64,000 nucleotides of DNA from Artocarpus heterophyllus (GCA_025403435.1 CM046348.1:36948052-37012051), one strand, 5' to 3'. Numbered from the stretch's first letter, positions 37,474 through 50,100 are shown. Notes: generated by a model not told the origin, from the letters alone. Numbers and translations are program-made.

Positions 37474-38857
37474 TTACAACTCATTTAAAAAACAAAACAA
37501 ATGCGGATACAATTCCGGCATGCTCGACTCTAGCTCCCAAGTGGCTTCATCAACCCCATGATGCTGCCACATGAATTTTACCAACGCTATCTCACGACGA
37601 CGCAAACTAATCACTTTCCGGTCGATGACTTGAATCGGCACTTCTTCGTACGTCGTATCCTCCTGAACCTGCACACCGTGAAACGAAACTATCTTACCCT
37701 GCTCAGGCGAACACTTCCTAAGCATCGACACATGAAACACATCGTGAACATGAGAAAGTTTGGGCGGAAGATCAAGCCGATAAGCGACCACACTAACACG
37801 CTGAGTGATCTCGAACGGCCCAATATACCTCGGTGCAAGCTTTCCACTCACTCCGAACCACATAGTTCCCTTACGAGGCGATACCCTCAAGAGAACGAAA
37901 TCTCCAACCACAAACTCTAAAGGTCTACGTCTCCTATCCGCGTAGCTCTTCTGCCGACTCTGAGCTGCCCTCAACCGATCTCGAATCACCACGACTTTCT
38001 CGTTACTATCACGGATCTCATCCGGCCCAAGAATAACCCTATCTTCCGGCTCGGCCCAACACACAGGTGATCGACACGGTCGCCCATACAACGCCTCAAA
38101 CGGTGCCATGCCAATACTTGCCTGATAACTATTGTTGTACGCGAAATCCGCCAATGCGAACATTGCTTCCAGTTCCCGCCGAAGTCCAACGCACAGGCAC
38201 ACAACATATCCTCGAGAATCTGAATAACCCGCTCAGACTGCCCATCAGTCTGAGGATGAAACGCCGTACTGAAGTTCAAATCCGTACCTAAAGCCTCCAA
38301 TACTTAGCATTAAACCTGGTGTCTCGATCAGAGGTGATGGACAAGGGAACTCCATGCAACCTCACAATATTTTGCAGATACAACTCCCCGAGAACCTTCC
38401 TAGAACACGTCGACCTAAACGGAATGAAATGCGCCGATTTCGTCAACCTGTCGACCACAACCCAAACTGTATCGTGCCGCAGCTCCGTCCTCGGCAAACC
38501 TGTGAGGAAATCCATCGTCACATGCTCCCATTTTCACCCTAGAATAGGAAGCGGCTGAAGCTGACCTGCAGGCTTCTGATGCTCGGCTTTCACCTGAAGA
38601 CACGTCGAACACTTGGCCACGTACTCTCGAACATCTTTCTTCATGCCTCTCCACCAATACTGCCTCTTTAAATCATGATACATCTTGGTGCTCCCTGGAT
38701 GAATAGCGAACTGAGACCTATGAGCTTCGTCCAAAACGGCTTTCGTCACCTCGACGATAACTGGAACTGCAAGACGCTCCCGGAAGTACATTGATCCATC
38801 TGCATGCATGCTCCATTCTTCAAACTACTCCCCGTTCTGAATCCGCGACCAAATCCC
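37474..38857 (-). pseudogene. Gypsy B integrase with C-terminal chromodomain, broken
   Basis: The N-terminal zinc part has H-HPGSTKMYHDL and CSTCLQVK (38809-38534). The catalytic core follows: MDFLTGLP, VVVDRLTKSAHF and ITSDRDTRF (38521-38288), then FHPQTDGQSERVIQ, giving the D, D and E regions. Frameshifts fall near 38290 and 38160. The last frame (38202-37474) holds the integrase C-terminus (RYIGPFEI, LSHVHDVFHVSMLRK) and, at residues 176-235, a chromodomain-like end with ISLRRREIALVKFMW and DEATWE. Chromodomains of this class are thought to guide insertion to heterochromatin. Stops at 38858 and about 38825 sit at expected Gln codons (CAG to TAG), and one near 38531 at an expected Trp. Confidence 0.92.
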
Positions 38858-39442
38858 CTACAAATGCCGGTCCTGCCACTGAGTTTGCTTCACCATCTGA
38901 ACAAGAGCTGGGGTCGCTTCCACATGATATACTGAAGCTCGATCACAGTCCTCATGATATCGTAGCCGATACTCACTCACTGTCGCATCCCTGCTCCAGT
39001 CCTCAAAAACCAAACAAGCTAGAATCCCTGAAGACTTCCTGCTAAGCGCGTCCGCGACCATGTTAGCTTTCCCGGGATGATACTGCAACGCGAAATCATA
39101 ATCCTCCATATACTCTACCCATCTACGCTGCCTCAAATTAAGATCCCTCTGAGTGAACAAATGCCTTAAACTCTTGTGATCGGAGAAGACCTGAAACGAT
39201 GCTCCATACAAGTAACACCTCCAAATCTTCAGCGCGTAAATCACCACCGTGAGCTCTAAGTCATGAGTAGGATAATTCCGCTCGTGAGGTCGTAGCTGTC
39301 TCGATCCGTACACAACTACACGTCCATGCTGCATCAACACACATCCAAGTCCGCGCCCTGAAGCATCCGCATAAACCTCATACGGCTCATCACTGCTAGG
39401 AATAACCAACACTGGAGCTGAAGTAAACCGGTTCTTCAATTC
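38858..39442 (-). pseudogene. Gypsy B RNase H, broken at both ends by stops
   Basis: The frame 39439-38858 contains [15 protein letters not shown], the [13 protein letters not shown] block, [17 protein letters not shown] and ADALSRK, the normal gypsy RNase H set with its Asp/Glu/Asp residues. A TAG at about 39440 separates it from the RT frame, where AFQ is expected, and another TAG ends it at 38858. Confidence 0.93.
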
Positions 39443-40986
39443 CTAAAAAGCAAGCTCACAATCTTCATTCCACTCAAACCTGACATTTTTCTTGATCAAT
39501 CTCGTCAACGGAGCTGCAATCTTCAAAAAATCCTTTACAAATTTCCTGTAATATCCAGCAAGACCTAAGAAGCTGCGAATCTCCGCTACATTCCTTGGTC
39601 GTTCCCACTCCAATATAGCTTCAATCTTGGACAGATCCACTGAAATACCATGTTCTGAGATAACATGACCCAGAAACTTGACCTCAGTCAACCAAAACTC
39701 ACACTTTTCCCTCTTAGCATACAATTGGTGCTCCCGCAGAGTCTGAAGCACGATCCAGAGATGCTGCTCATGCTCCTCCCAAGTCTTAGAATACACAAGA
39801 ATATCATCGATGAACACGATCATGAACTGATCCAGATACGGCCTGAATATCCTGTTCATCAAATCCATGAAAGCTGCCGGAGCATTCGTCAACCCAAACG
39901 ACATAACCAGGAACTCAAAATGCCCATACCGAGTCCTAAAAGCTGTCTTGGGAATATCCTCTTCCTTGATCTTGAGCTGATGATAACCTGAACGCAAGTC
40001 AATCTTCGAGAAGTACCGCGAACCTCCCAACTGATCAAACAACTCATCAATCCTAGGCAAGGGATACTTGTTCTTTACCGTAACACGATTTAGCTGCCGA
40101 TAGTCCACACATAACCTGAGAGTCCCATCGTGCTTCTTAGCAAACAAAACCGGTGCTCCCCACGGAGATGTGCTATTCCGAATATACCCCTTATCAGCAA
40201 GCTCCTGAAGTTGCTTCCTCAATTCCTTCATTTCTGCCGGCGCCATCCGATAAGGTGCCATAGAAATCGGTGATGTCCCTGGAAACAACTCGATACCAAA
40301 CTCAATCTCCCGATGCGGTGATAATCCTGGCAACTCGTCGGGGAAGACATCCTCGAACTCATCAACCACTAGAATCGCTAAACTGCCTCTCGGAACATAG
40401 GGCTCGTAATCCAGGTTGGCAAGAAAAGCACAACAACCTAGATTCCTTCTCCCTCCCAGATAAGACTTCATAAGACGCTCACTCATTAACCAATCACCAC
40501 CACCCTGGTAAGTGATCATCGTCCCCCTATCATACACTAGGGTCACTTTTCTAAGTTGGCAGTCCACGACTGCACTATACCTGGACAACCAGTCCATCCC
40601 TAGAATTACATCATAGGAGCTCATGGGAAGTATAATCAAATCACTTTTCAAAATCTCATCCCCAATCTTTATTTTACAGGATTTACACACACCCGCCCCA
40701 AGGGAGAAGTTATGACTAGGGGTTCATTAAACTCTTCTACCTCTAATCCCAAGGCATGTACAAAAGAACTCGAAATGAAAGAATGAGAGGCACCGGTATC
40801 AAATAAAACGCGAGCTAAAGATCTAGAAGCCAAGATCATACCATCGACAACCGCGTTACCAACATGAGAATCTGACCCTCCAGATGCCATTGCATGAACC
40901 TTTACTGGCGCCTTCCCTTTTCCTCTACCGACATTGCTGGGTCCTGGATTACTCGGCCGATGCTGCTGAGATGGAGATGACTGCAC
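39443..40986 (-). pseudogene. Gypsy B protease and reverse transcriptase, one frameshift
   Basis: The protease part (40986-40669) has LFDTGASHSF with the active DTG at about 40792-40800. A one-base shift near 40680 joins to a 415-codon frame (40690-39443). There the RT has [35 protein letters not shown] and the catalytic FIDD at residues 293-296, then the connection domain ([17 protein letters not shown]). RT itself is intact over its whole core. The 5' end of the protease frame is set by a TAG at an expected CAG (about 41011). Confidence 0.94.
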
Positions 40987-42045
40987 ACTACCTGTACTCG
41001 GTGCTCGATACTAAGGATCACTGTGCTGAAAATGATGCGGCTGCTGCCCCCGTGCCGGATATGAGAATTGCTGAGGAGAGAATTACGGATACTGCAACTG
41101 CGGGTACTATGGAGGCGGAGGTAGGGTCTGAGGCTGAGACGAACGACTGGCATCCTCCCCGGTCTGAGTTCCAAGGCGAGCACTCCTGATCGGGCAATTC
41201 CTCTTGATGTGTCCGGGCTGCTGACAGAAATGACAATGAAAGCTGTAGGGATTACTACGCCCGCTGCCAGACGAACTGCTGCTACCACTGGTTGCACCGC
41301 CTTGCTTGCCTTTCCCCGGAGCTGGATGACTACTGGTGCTCTTCCTGCCACTCCTCTGCGGTCCTCCTGAAGCCTTGGCTCGGTCCTCACAATACTGAAC
41401 ATAATCATTCTCCACAGAGATCACCGACGACACAAGCTCTCCGAAACTCCTAAGCCGTAGAGCAACCAACTGCCGCTGAATAGGAGCCTTGAGCCCCTCC
41501 TGAAACTTAATACATTTCTCACGCTCTGATGCCACCGCTGATGGAGCAAACCTAGCCAACTCATTAAACTTTGCCTCATACTCCCGAACTGACAACTCAC
41601 CCTGCTGCAACCTGTAGAACTCAGCTGCCTTCTGATCTCTATACCCCTGCAGAAAATATCGATCATAGAACAGCTCCTCGAACCTGTCCCAACTGATATC
41701 ACCACCGCGTTCCAGACGCTTAGCCTACTTTCACCAAGTGTTAGCGCCACCCTCGAGCTTATACGCAGCAAACTCCACATGATACTCCTCAAGCACACCA
41801 AGAGTATCCAAATGCTTCAAGATCGAATCCAGCCAATACTCTGCTAACTAAGGATCCCCATTGCCATCAAAAGTCAGAACAGATGCCCGTCGAAATTTCT
41901 TAAAGTACGCATGCCGACTACCAACATCAGAATCTCCTGGTCTAGCCCTGGCTGCCATCTGCCGAAAAGCCACAAACATAGACCTCATCATGCTTTCATC
42001 GTTCCCGAACTCGGCGTCAGCTGTCGAACGACGTCTAGGTGTCAT
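40987..42045 (-). pseudogene. Gypsy B gag, several stops
   Basis: The ATG at 42043-42045 (MTPRRRSTADAEF) begins gag soon after the primer-binding site. The retrotransposon-gag core follows, with ELSVREYEAKFNELARFAPS in the middle, and an intact zinc knuckle CHFCQQPGHIKRNC ahead of the protease. Stops occur at about 41846 (TAG) and at about 41728-41735 (TGA and TAG, next to NTW), each one base change from Gln or Trp. Confidence 0.92.
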
Positions 42046-42135
42046 TCTCTCACTTCTGAAAATAAAATTTGGACTGTCAGAGGTATTTCATTGTCAAACC
42101 TATGTGTGCACAATTCCTAAGGTTCATAACCTTGA

Positions 42136-42147
42136 GCTCTGATACCA
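42136..42147 (-). promoter_or_regulatory. Gypsy B primer-binding site
   Basis: TGGTATCAGAGC on the minus strand, three bases from the 5' LTR end at 42151, matches initiator tRNA-Met. Confidence 0.95.
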
Positions 42148-42150
42148 TTC

Positions 42151-44266
42151 TGTCACGCCCCGGAGTACGGGAGGTGACGTGGTGGATTATTTAAGTTAAT
42201 TTAAAAGAGAATTTAATCAAAATCCAAAGTTTAAAAGTTTAAGTTAAATATAAAATATGAAAAATTAAATAGTAAACATAGCGAATATGGGTCCCACAGA
42301 CCCACAACTCGTGCACACACATGGTACTGACAATATCATAAATACAATCACAGTCCAGGATACAAATAAAGTTAAATCTTACATGCCTTGATTAAATAAC
42401 ACAAAATATAAATCAATCCTCCTATTGCTCTTGAGTTCGGTCTGAAGAATCCTCTCCAAATCTAAATGGGAAACCACCTAGAGGGAAAAATTTAAAACAA
42501 ATAAAACGTGAGCGAAAGGCTCAGTAGGACTATATTTTATAAAATAATTTAATTTAAAGAAACAGGTCATTATTCAGGAGACATTTAAAAGAAACCTAAA
42601 ATGAATAAATGAATAAATTTGAGTAAAGCCGTTCTTACCCAGAACAGTTCACTTAGACAACCAGAAATATCAGTTTCTTTTTCCTAGGCAAACCATAGTA
42701 TTATCACCGTAGTGGCCCAGCTGGGTTTCGAGACCTGCCCCCAAGGTCGATCGCTACACGACCCGATCTCTGATATGGCATCATGCCTATGTGTTTATTA
42801 TCATTATCATTCAAAACCCAATTACCGAGTGTTGTCTTTTACATTCATTATGAAGTTCATTTCAGATCACGGTATATTAAAAATATAACCGATAAATTTA
42901 TTTCAAACAACCGTTGAAAGCATTTTAATAGAAATCCTTTTTAAAGCCAAATCATTTCAAAACCAGGCTACCAAAGAAGTAGGGTAGAAGTCCTACCTCA
43001 ATACTCGTGCCGGTGCCCCACACCGTAATCCCGGTCCGCTATACGTTAGCTATGCGGAACCACGAACGATCCTAGATACAAACTAAGTCGATCAATATCT
43101 AGTTCGAGACATTCTATGTTACTAAACCATTTCATGATGTCCTAGTGTGCCATTTGTATCTTAAAATCATTCTATAAGGTTGGGATTTAAATCAAGGTTC
43201 AAAACAGTGAAAACGGGTAAAAATCACAAAAAATTTCCATGCCTCGGTCGGCCTGTCGGACTCCCTGCTTCGGCCGGCCGAACTGCACAGTTCGGCCTGC
43301 CGGAAGCCAGGTCCGGTCGGCCGGTCACTTCCCCAGGTTCGGCCTGCCGGACGGAAGAACACCGGCCTGCCGATCCCTATTCCGGCCTACCGAACACGCA
43401 GTTCGGCCTGCCGAACTAGGAAAACCCAGAAATTCCAGCCACGGGTTTCGATTTTCCCAAAACCCAAATTTTGATTCTAACCTGTTTTTCTCAAATCCCA
43501 GGCATAGAAAATAATCATAGTTGATAGAAAAACATTCTAGAACATGTTTAGACTCATTTAAACAAGATTTAAACTCAAAAATCTGAAAATGAGAAAATAG
43601 AGAGAAAAATAAAAAATCTTGAATTTAATCCATTTTTCTTCAATCTAAGCTTAGATTCTAGGTGTTCTAAGTTCATTTAACTCAAATCCAAGGTTTTCTA
43701 GGCTTAAACAAACCTAGATTTCAAAAATGCACAAAATTGAAAATTTTGTAAAAAGTTTAGAAATTTCAAATCTAACCTAGAATCGAAGCTTAAATCCGCG
43801 TTCTCGGTTGCTAAATGACGTCCCCGAGCTTCCTCCTTGCTAACCCGAAGCTTGGATTCGAATTTGATTTCAAAAATTTTGAGAGAGATGTAGAGAGAGA
43901 GAGAGCTGCCGAGAGACCAAGAGAGAGAGTGAATGAAGAGAGAGAGAGAAACCGGAGAGAGTGAGGAGAGAGAGAGGGAAAGGAAATAAATAGAGAGAAT
44001 CGGTAGGCGGTTTTACTGTGCAAAAACCATGTGCCGCCCATGGTTTTGTAAAACGGAGTATTTTTAACATTTTACAAATTGTTGCGTTTTAAAACTCAAA
44101 ACATCATTTTAAAACAATAAGAAATCATTTGGATTCAACAAATTAACAAAACAACCAAAATTTCAAAATCCAACCCAATAATCAAATTAATGTTAAAACA
44201 TTAATTATGGCACACTAATTCATCATTTACATTACATTAACATTAAATAAATTTCGGGGCGTTACA
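42151..44266 (-). repeat. Gypsy B 5' LTR
   Basis: It is 2116 bp and closely similar to 35341-37437. TATA-like CTATTTATTTCC lies near 43980-43995, with a CT-rich tract just downstream; the palindrome array is at 43244-43418 and the hairpin at 42509-42523. Confidence 0.95.
43244..43418. repeat. Palindromic-word array in gypsy B 5' LTR
   Basis: About nine units: GTCGGCCTGTCGGA, TTCGGCCGGCCGAA, TTCGGCCTGCCGGAA and similar, ending TTCGGCCTGCCGAA. It carries 12 bp more than the 3' LTR array. Confidence 0.92.
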
Positions 44267-44271
44267 AGCTG

Positions 44272-44485
44272 TGACCTTCCAAGATATTGTACTTGGTATC
44301 TTTTAGGTTTGCATCAGCCTTACCTACTGATGGAGTAGATTAGCAACACGAAGGTCATCTTTGGATTTTGTCACGTAGAGGCGCATGTGCAAATGCCCCT
44401 AACCACCATCAAGCGTAGAGTTCATGCACTAGCATAGTAGATCAGTTTGGGCATCGAGTAGTAGCAACATGACTAGCCCGAATTT
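44272..44485 (+). pseudogene. Coding-like fragment split by gypsy B (3' piece)
   Basis: It continues the frame of 35290 (VTFQDIVLGI), then meets several stops within otherwise protein-like sequence (CISLTY, SSLDFVT, RRMCKCP). The family is not recognised. Confidence 0.35.
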
Positions 44486-45110
44486 AGGGCATGGCTTCTG
44501 GTGGAGTTCAAGCTGATACAGTATGCAACAGTACATGTTCCAAGGGAGCATAGGGATGCTTACATTTGGGATGACATGCAGCATTACGAGGCCCTTGTTG
44601 ATATACGAGACTCTTATGAGGGAGATTTTATGATCCATTATTTCCAATGTTTTAGAGATAGTATGTCACCTGAAATTCCACCCACTGTTCCATTAGGGAA
44701 GTATACGCCCTAGTGTAGAGGGGTGTACAGTAAGACATCCGAGAGCTAGTACCCTATCCTAGACATTATCATAGTGTCTAACATTTCTTGTTTGAGATAG
44801 TCTATGGTAAGAAAGAGATGGACAGAGTGTATCAACAACTTCAGGCCAACACTGCAGCATAGCAAGAGGATGAGGCTGTAGCAAGACACTTTGTAAAGGA
44901 TGACGAAGCCGACGAGTTGATTCTGGAAAACCAGCCTAGAAAGGATGACGCCAAAGATGAGCCGCCGATGGAGCATATCATCATGGCCAATGATGATGAT
45001 TTTATAGAGGAGGATGATCCCTTTGATGCTGAGTTTGTTGAGGACGACAAGTTCCTCGATGTTGAGTCTAATGCCAAGTCAAGATTGTTTTCTAGACATT
45101 AGAGTTTTCG
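44486..45110 (+). pseudogene. Unrecognised coding fragment, left arm of a tail-to-tail duplication
   Basis: The frame 44501-44713 reads YATVHVPREHRDAYIWDDM and EALVDIRDSYEGDFM. A later frame (44917-45102) ends in a very acidic run rich in Asp and Glu (DDDFIEEDDPFDAEF). Its diverged partner lies inverted at 45111-45681. I cannot name the family; it looks like part of an old transposon or host open frame. It is broken by stops between the two frames. Confidence 0.45.
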
Positions 45111-45681
45111 TCATCCTCAACAAACTTGGCATCAAAGGGATCCTCCTCCTCCGTGAACTCGTTGTCGCTGGCTAAGATGACATGCTCCGGCAATTACTCA
45201 TAGTCGTAGTCATCCTCTCCAAGTTGGTAATCTAGAATTGGCTCGCCATCGCCATCGTTGTCATCCTCAGCAAAGTGTCTTACCGCAACCTTCTCCTTCT
45301 ACTGAGTTGTGGTTGTTGCAGCGTTGGCCTGAAGTTGTTGCTTCACTCTATCCTTCTTACCGTAGACTATCTCAGACAAGAATGTTGGACACTGTGATAA
45401 TGATAGAGTACTAGTTCTCAGATGTCCTATAGCATGCCCCTCCAGACTAGGGCGTATATCTCCCCTAACAGATCAGTGGGTGGAATATCAAGCAACATAT
45501 TGTCTCTTAAACGTTGGCAATAATGGACCGTGGACTCTCACTCATAAAGAGTTTCATATATTAGTGGCGGCGTCCTAATGCCGCCTCTGCATGTTGTCCC
45601 AATGTGAGCATCTTTGTGTTCCTCTGGAACCTATACTATTGCGTCTGTATCAGTCCGAACTCCACCCGAATTTGTGCCCTG
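45111..45681 (-). pseudogene. Unrecognised coding fragment, right arm (inverted) of the duplication
   Basis: On the minus strand it aligns with 44486-45046: shared words include GGTGGAGTTC, ATTCCACCCACTG, ATACGCCCTAGT, CAACTTCAGGCCAAC and GATCCCTTTGATGC, in the same order. The two copies end tail to tail, separated by about 64 bp. They are diverged, with several indels. Confidence 0.55.
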
Positions 45682-45697
45682 AAGCTGACAACTATAA

Positions 45698-47115
45698 AGG
45701 ATTTAGTTCAAATCACTTCATAAAGAAATTGTTTCTTTCTTATGAGTCTGTAAAATACTCTTCTTCTTTTTTTCTTACCAAGATTTTATTTGATTTGAGC
45801 TTCGCTAAGGTTTTCAATATCGTGGTTTCTCTTTTAATAATATGCTTTATTGTTTCTATTAAAAATTTTTATTCAATATTTATTTTTCTTGTTTATCTAT
45901 AAAATTTTTATTGGCCATGATTAAGACGTGTATGTTAAGAATATGAAATGAACATAAATAGATCATGGGCAAAATCTAACGCTATAAGTCATAAAAAGAG
46001 TCCAATATAATTTGGCACAATTAATAAAAAGGCATGGACCGCCACACTAATGAGCCCAAATAATGGGTTGGCTAGAGCCGGTTTAACATCTAAACTAGGA
46101 TCCTCCATCAAACAACTCTCTTTTGATTGCTAAAAGTGATTAACAGCTTCTATATATATACAAGCTCAATGTAATTCACTCTAGTTGGAAGTGGTTTTGC
46201 TGCAATATTTTTCTCTTATAAAATTTAAATTGCTACAGTATTTTTAGTTTAAACGTTCATTTTGAACTGTTTCAAACCGACAATACAAACAAAAAAGTAA
46301 GCCATTTCCAAGGTTTTGGTGAAAATAATGTTACAAAAATAAAGCACATATCTATAACACCTTTAAGTATGGCTTAGTAAGTTTTGATAAAATTAAAATA
46401 GAAGACCAAAAATAAAATTAAACATCAAAATTTACTTAAAATTTACCAGGGTCTTGAAACAAATTTTAGATGTTTAAAGAAAACATAAAAAGATAGAAAC
46501 CACAATTTAATGTCATCATCAACATAATTCCAACCCTCAAGATAATCTTGAAGCATAATTCCAAACCACAATTTAATTTTTTTGAGAAAAAACATTGTAG
46601 CAAAACTAATTCGAATTATAATGAACTAGACATAACCTGTATTTATATACAAGCTATTAATCATTTTTAGCATTCAAAAGAGAATTGTTTAATGGAGGAC
46701 CCTAATTTATCCATGGGCAAGAAAAGACTTTAAACCGACTCCAACCAACTCATTATTTGGGCTCATTAGTGTGGTAGTTCATGCCCTTTTATTAATTTTG
46801 CCAAATTATGTCGGGCCCCTTTTGTGATTTATGGTGTTAGATTTTGCGCATCATCCTTTTATATTCATGTCATATAGATGCTCATGTCTTAATCATGGCC
46901 AAGAAAAATTTTATAGATAAACAAGAAAAATAAATATTGAATAAAAATTTTTTATAGAAAAAATAAAGCATATTATCAAAAGAGAAACGGTACATTGAAA
47001 ACCTTAGCGAGCAAAAACTCAAATTGAATAAAATCTTGGTAAGAAAAAAAGAGAGTACTTTATAGTCTCATGAGAAAAAAAAATATTTATGTGGTGATTT
47101 GCACCATATTCTTTT
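45698..47115. repeat. Long imperfect inverted repeat, about 520-550-bp arms
   Basis: The left arm (about 45698-46215) and the right arm (about 46560-47115) pair in reverse over their whole length, with landmarks TTCAAATCAC/GTGATTTGCA, CCAAGATTTTATT/AATAAAATCTTGG, GGCCATGATTAAGAC/GTCTTAATCATGGCC, GAGCCCAAATAATG/CATTATTTGGGCTC and GGATCCTCCAT/ATGGAGGACCC. The spacer is about 345 bp and non-coding. It could be a MULE or foldback element with long TIRs; I found no clear target duplication. Confidence 0.8.
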
Positions 47116-50100
47116 TTAAGGGAAAAAAAGAAGAGAAAGTTACAATTATTTTATTGTGTAAATTAGTCTTGATACTATTAATAAAGTCTAGTTATTAATC
47201 TGAGGACCTTTTAACGAGGAAATGCTGTTTTTGGTATTAAAAAAAAAAAACACAATTTTTCCCTTTGTTAATAATACCATGAAATTAAGAAGTCAATTAA
47301 TAAGAGGGGATATATTTGTCTTTTAGCTTTTCAAATAGTACTCCCCAAACTTTGAATTTCACTCATTTGAAAATGTATAAAAGATAATTACATGATCATT
47401 TGTTTAAGTAACCACCATTTTATAATATTGTAATGCTGTTAGAAATTAATTATTTTAAGTACTCATTTTGTCTTTTTTGTATATTAGGATACATTTATCA
47501 TTATCTTAAATTTGTAATCTTTAGGATAATGAACACATTTCCATATTGCTACAAACATTACAAATCTTTTAAAATTTTTAATTTTATTTCATTATCATAA
47601 AGTTGCAATCTTTTTACTCCTATTTGTGGATTATCATTTTTTTTGTTTGATTCAGATGATTATGATGGTAAAAGCAATAAGTTGCAAAATTTATTATAAT
47701 GACAATACTTGAATATTGAACAAAAATATTGTCGACCTTTTTCATATTTTTATTTTTAGTTTTAGTTTATAAATATAAAGTTATCATCTTTATATTCTCA
47801 TTATATAGCATTATGGGTAGTAATATGATTATACATATGATTTTTTAGACAATTTATTGAAAAATACAATTATGTACATTTAAAAAAAATAATTTTTAAT
47901 TAAATAGGTGTACACCACTTTTAAATTCTAGTTCCTTATTTGTCTAGTTTGATGTTAAAATTACATGAAAATTATATGTTTGAAATTCAACTTTGGTTTT
48001 AGAAAGAAATAAGAAGAAACTTTGAGGAACGCCGCTTAAAAACCGCAACTTGAATCCATATCATGGATTTTAAATCTTCATATTAATATCACACAGATAA
48101 ACTAGTTATGATCATAAATTCAACCTAATTTGTTCGCCAAAAAATATATTCCTCTAATTCACCTTCGTGTCAACAATAACCAAATGAGAAAATTACAATG
48201 TACAATAAAATTTTTAAGATAACTTCAAAATTTAGCAAAATTTTTAGAAATATTGCATAAATAGTAATAATTGCATAGTAATTAACTTAATAATATCATA
48301 TTTTATGCAATGTAATTATTTCAATGACATTAATTTTTACTATTAATGTAATATGTAAAAATTTCACTATACATAAATTTCATCACTCAAAATTTGCTAT
48401 GTGTGTTTATAAAACCCCAAACAAAATTTCAAAAAAAATAATGAAAAAGGAATTTGTAGCAAATAGGCCAAATGATAATAATATTTAAAGCTAATAGCAT
48501 ATTTTTAAAGATTAAAACTTATTAGGCATAATTTGCTTTAAATATTTAATTTTCCAATTTTACCATTTTATTCTCAAACTCTGATTTCCAAAAAATGAAA
48601 AAAAAAAAAAAAAAAACCCTAGAAGTTTTCACATTTTTTCTCCCTCTCTTTCTCTTTCTCTTCTCCATTAGACGACAACTTCATTTGTTGAGTCCTTCGC
48701 CATCAAAGCTCCCCTCCATGACATGATCTTGAGCATTTTTTTCCTCTCTCCCCTTTTCGCCCTCATCTCTCTCTTCTCCCTCTCTTGACAACCAAAAGTC
48801 ATGGTGTTGATGTCACGAGTTCTACCATCGTCATTGAACACAAAGCTAAGATTGGAAGAGTTAAAGCTCACCACCTCGTTGTCAAAAGACGAGCAATGAG
48901 TTAGTGAGAATGGGATCGTCCATTTCCGTCAGTAGGTTCATGAGATCTAGATCGTCTGTTGTGCTCGACTGATTCGCAAGATCTAGATTTTGGAGATAGT
49001 TATTGTTGCTGTAACACTGAGAGAAACAAAGAAGGAATAATGCCTTGGGTGCTAGGGTTTTTTATTTTAAGAAAAAGTTGCTTAAGTTTTCAATTTAGGT
49101 ATTTTAGTAATTATATTATTTGGTTAATGTAGATTAAAAATAAAGTGGTCCATTTACTAACTATTTTTAAATTTTGGTCTATTTATTTTGAGCGAAAATT
49201 ACATGCAATGCCACGCTTTTACAACATTATTTTTTTAATGCCACAAAAAAATATTGCCATAACTTTTTCCCCCTTTTTTTCCTTTTTTCTTATGATTTTC
49301 CCTCTCACTCTCTCTTTTTTTAACTCTCTCTCTCCTTCTCCTACTTCTTCATCTTTCTCTCTCTTTTTCCTCTTCCTCTCCTCCTTCTAATCTACCTCTT
49401 CTATGTTTCACGGTGAACAACGCTTCTGAAGCTTCAACCAATGATTTCCTCGAATAAATTCTAGGTTTCCCATTATTTGCCTCAGCCGACAAAAACTTGT
49501 TGGGGGTGACAACGGCGGACTGGTTAGAGTGCCTTCAAGTGCAATAGTAGGTTTTAGTTTTAGGTTTATCAAGAGAATAGTGTATTTGGCAATACAGTTG
49601 AACCAAAAAAGTTTGTAGTTCAAACTAAATTTTCTACCATCTTTTCTCTTACAAAATTTGAATTGATAGCAAGTTTTCAGTTGAAACTGTGTTTTTAAAT
49701 GCAAGCTTATTATAGAAGTGATTCAACCTCACCATTAAGACGTTAACTATAGGAATTTTTAAATTCTAAAATAATGTCTTTATTACAGAAGTTGTTAGAC
49801 AAATGTGCTACAAATTTTGGCATACATGGTATACTTTTGTAATACATGTTAATCACTTAATATTACCTCCATGTATTGTCGCTCAACTCCAGCGATGGCT
49901 CCAGCCATATGCCAATAGTGCACAACGCAAACGCATTGGGTTCTTGGATAAGTGTTTCAATTAGGGTTGATCTTAAAGCTAGAGAAAGCTAGGTTTTTGA
50001 AGCCCAAGAAGGCATTCAGGATGGCAAGCCATTTCGAGACGATGCTATTGATGATAAAGCTTTGTCTATGAAGAATGTAAGGCTAAAGTGGTTATTTTTT

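Larger units (their letters stand above)
35341..44266 (-). mobile_element. Gypsy element B: complete Ty3/gypsy chromovirus (Tekay-like), coding-dead
   Basis: It is bounded by AGCTG at 35336-35340 and 44267-44271, a perfect target duplication. LTRs are 35341-37437 and 42151-44266. The minus-strand order is primer-binding site, gag, protease, reverse transcriptase, RNase H, integrase and chromodomain, which is chromovirus order; long LTRs and the chromodomain point to the Tekay/Del lineage. By eye I count about nine differences in the first 310 aligned LTR bases, so the insertion is fairly young. Stops and a few frameshifts break the polyprotein. Confidence 0.95.

Noticed and set aside
37558..37920. 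Plus-strand frames across the gypsy B pol region
   Set aside because: Complement shadows of integrase and chromodomain coding on the minus strand.
48660..49030. CT-rich leader and gene-like sequence as a host gene or Pack-MULE
   Set aside because: No exon could be followed with consistent splice phases, and candidate MULE ends on each side could not be paired.
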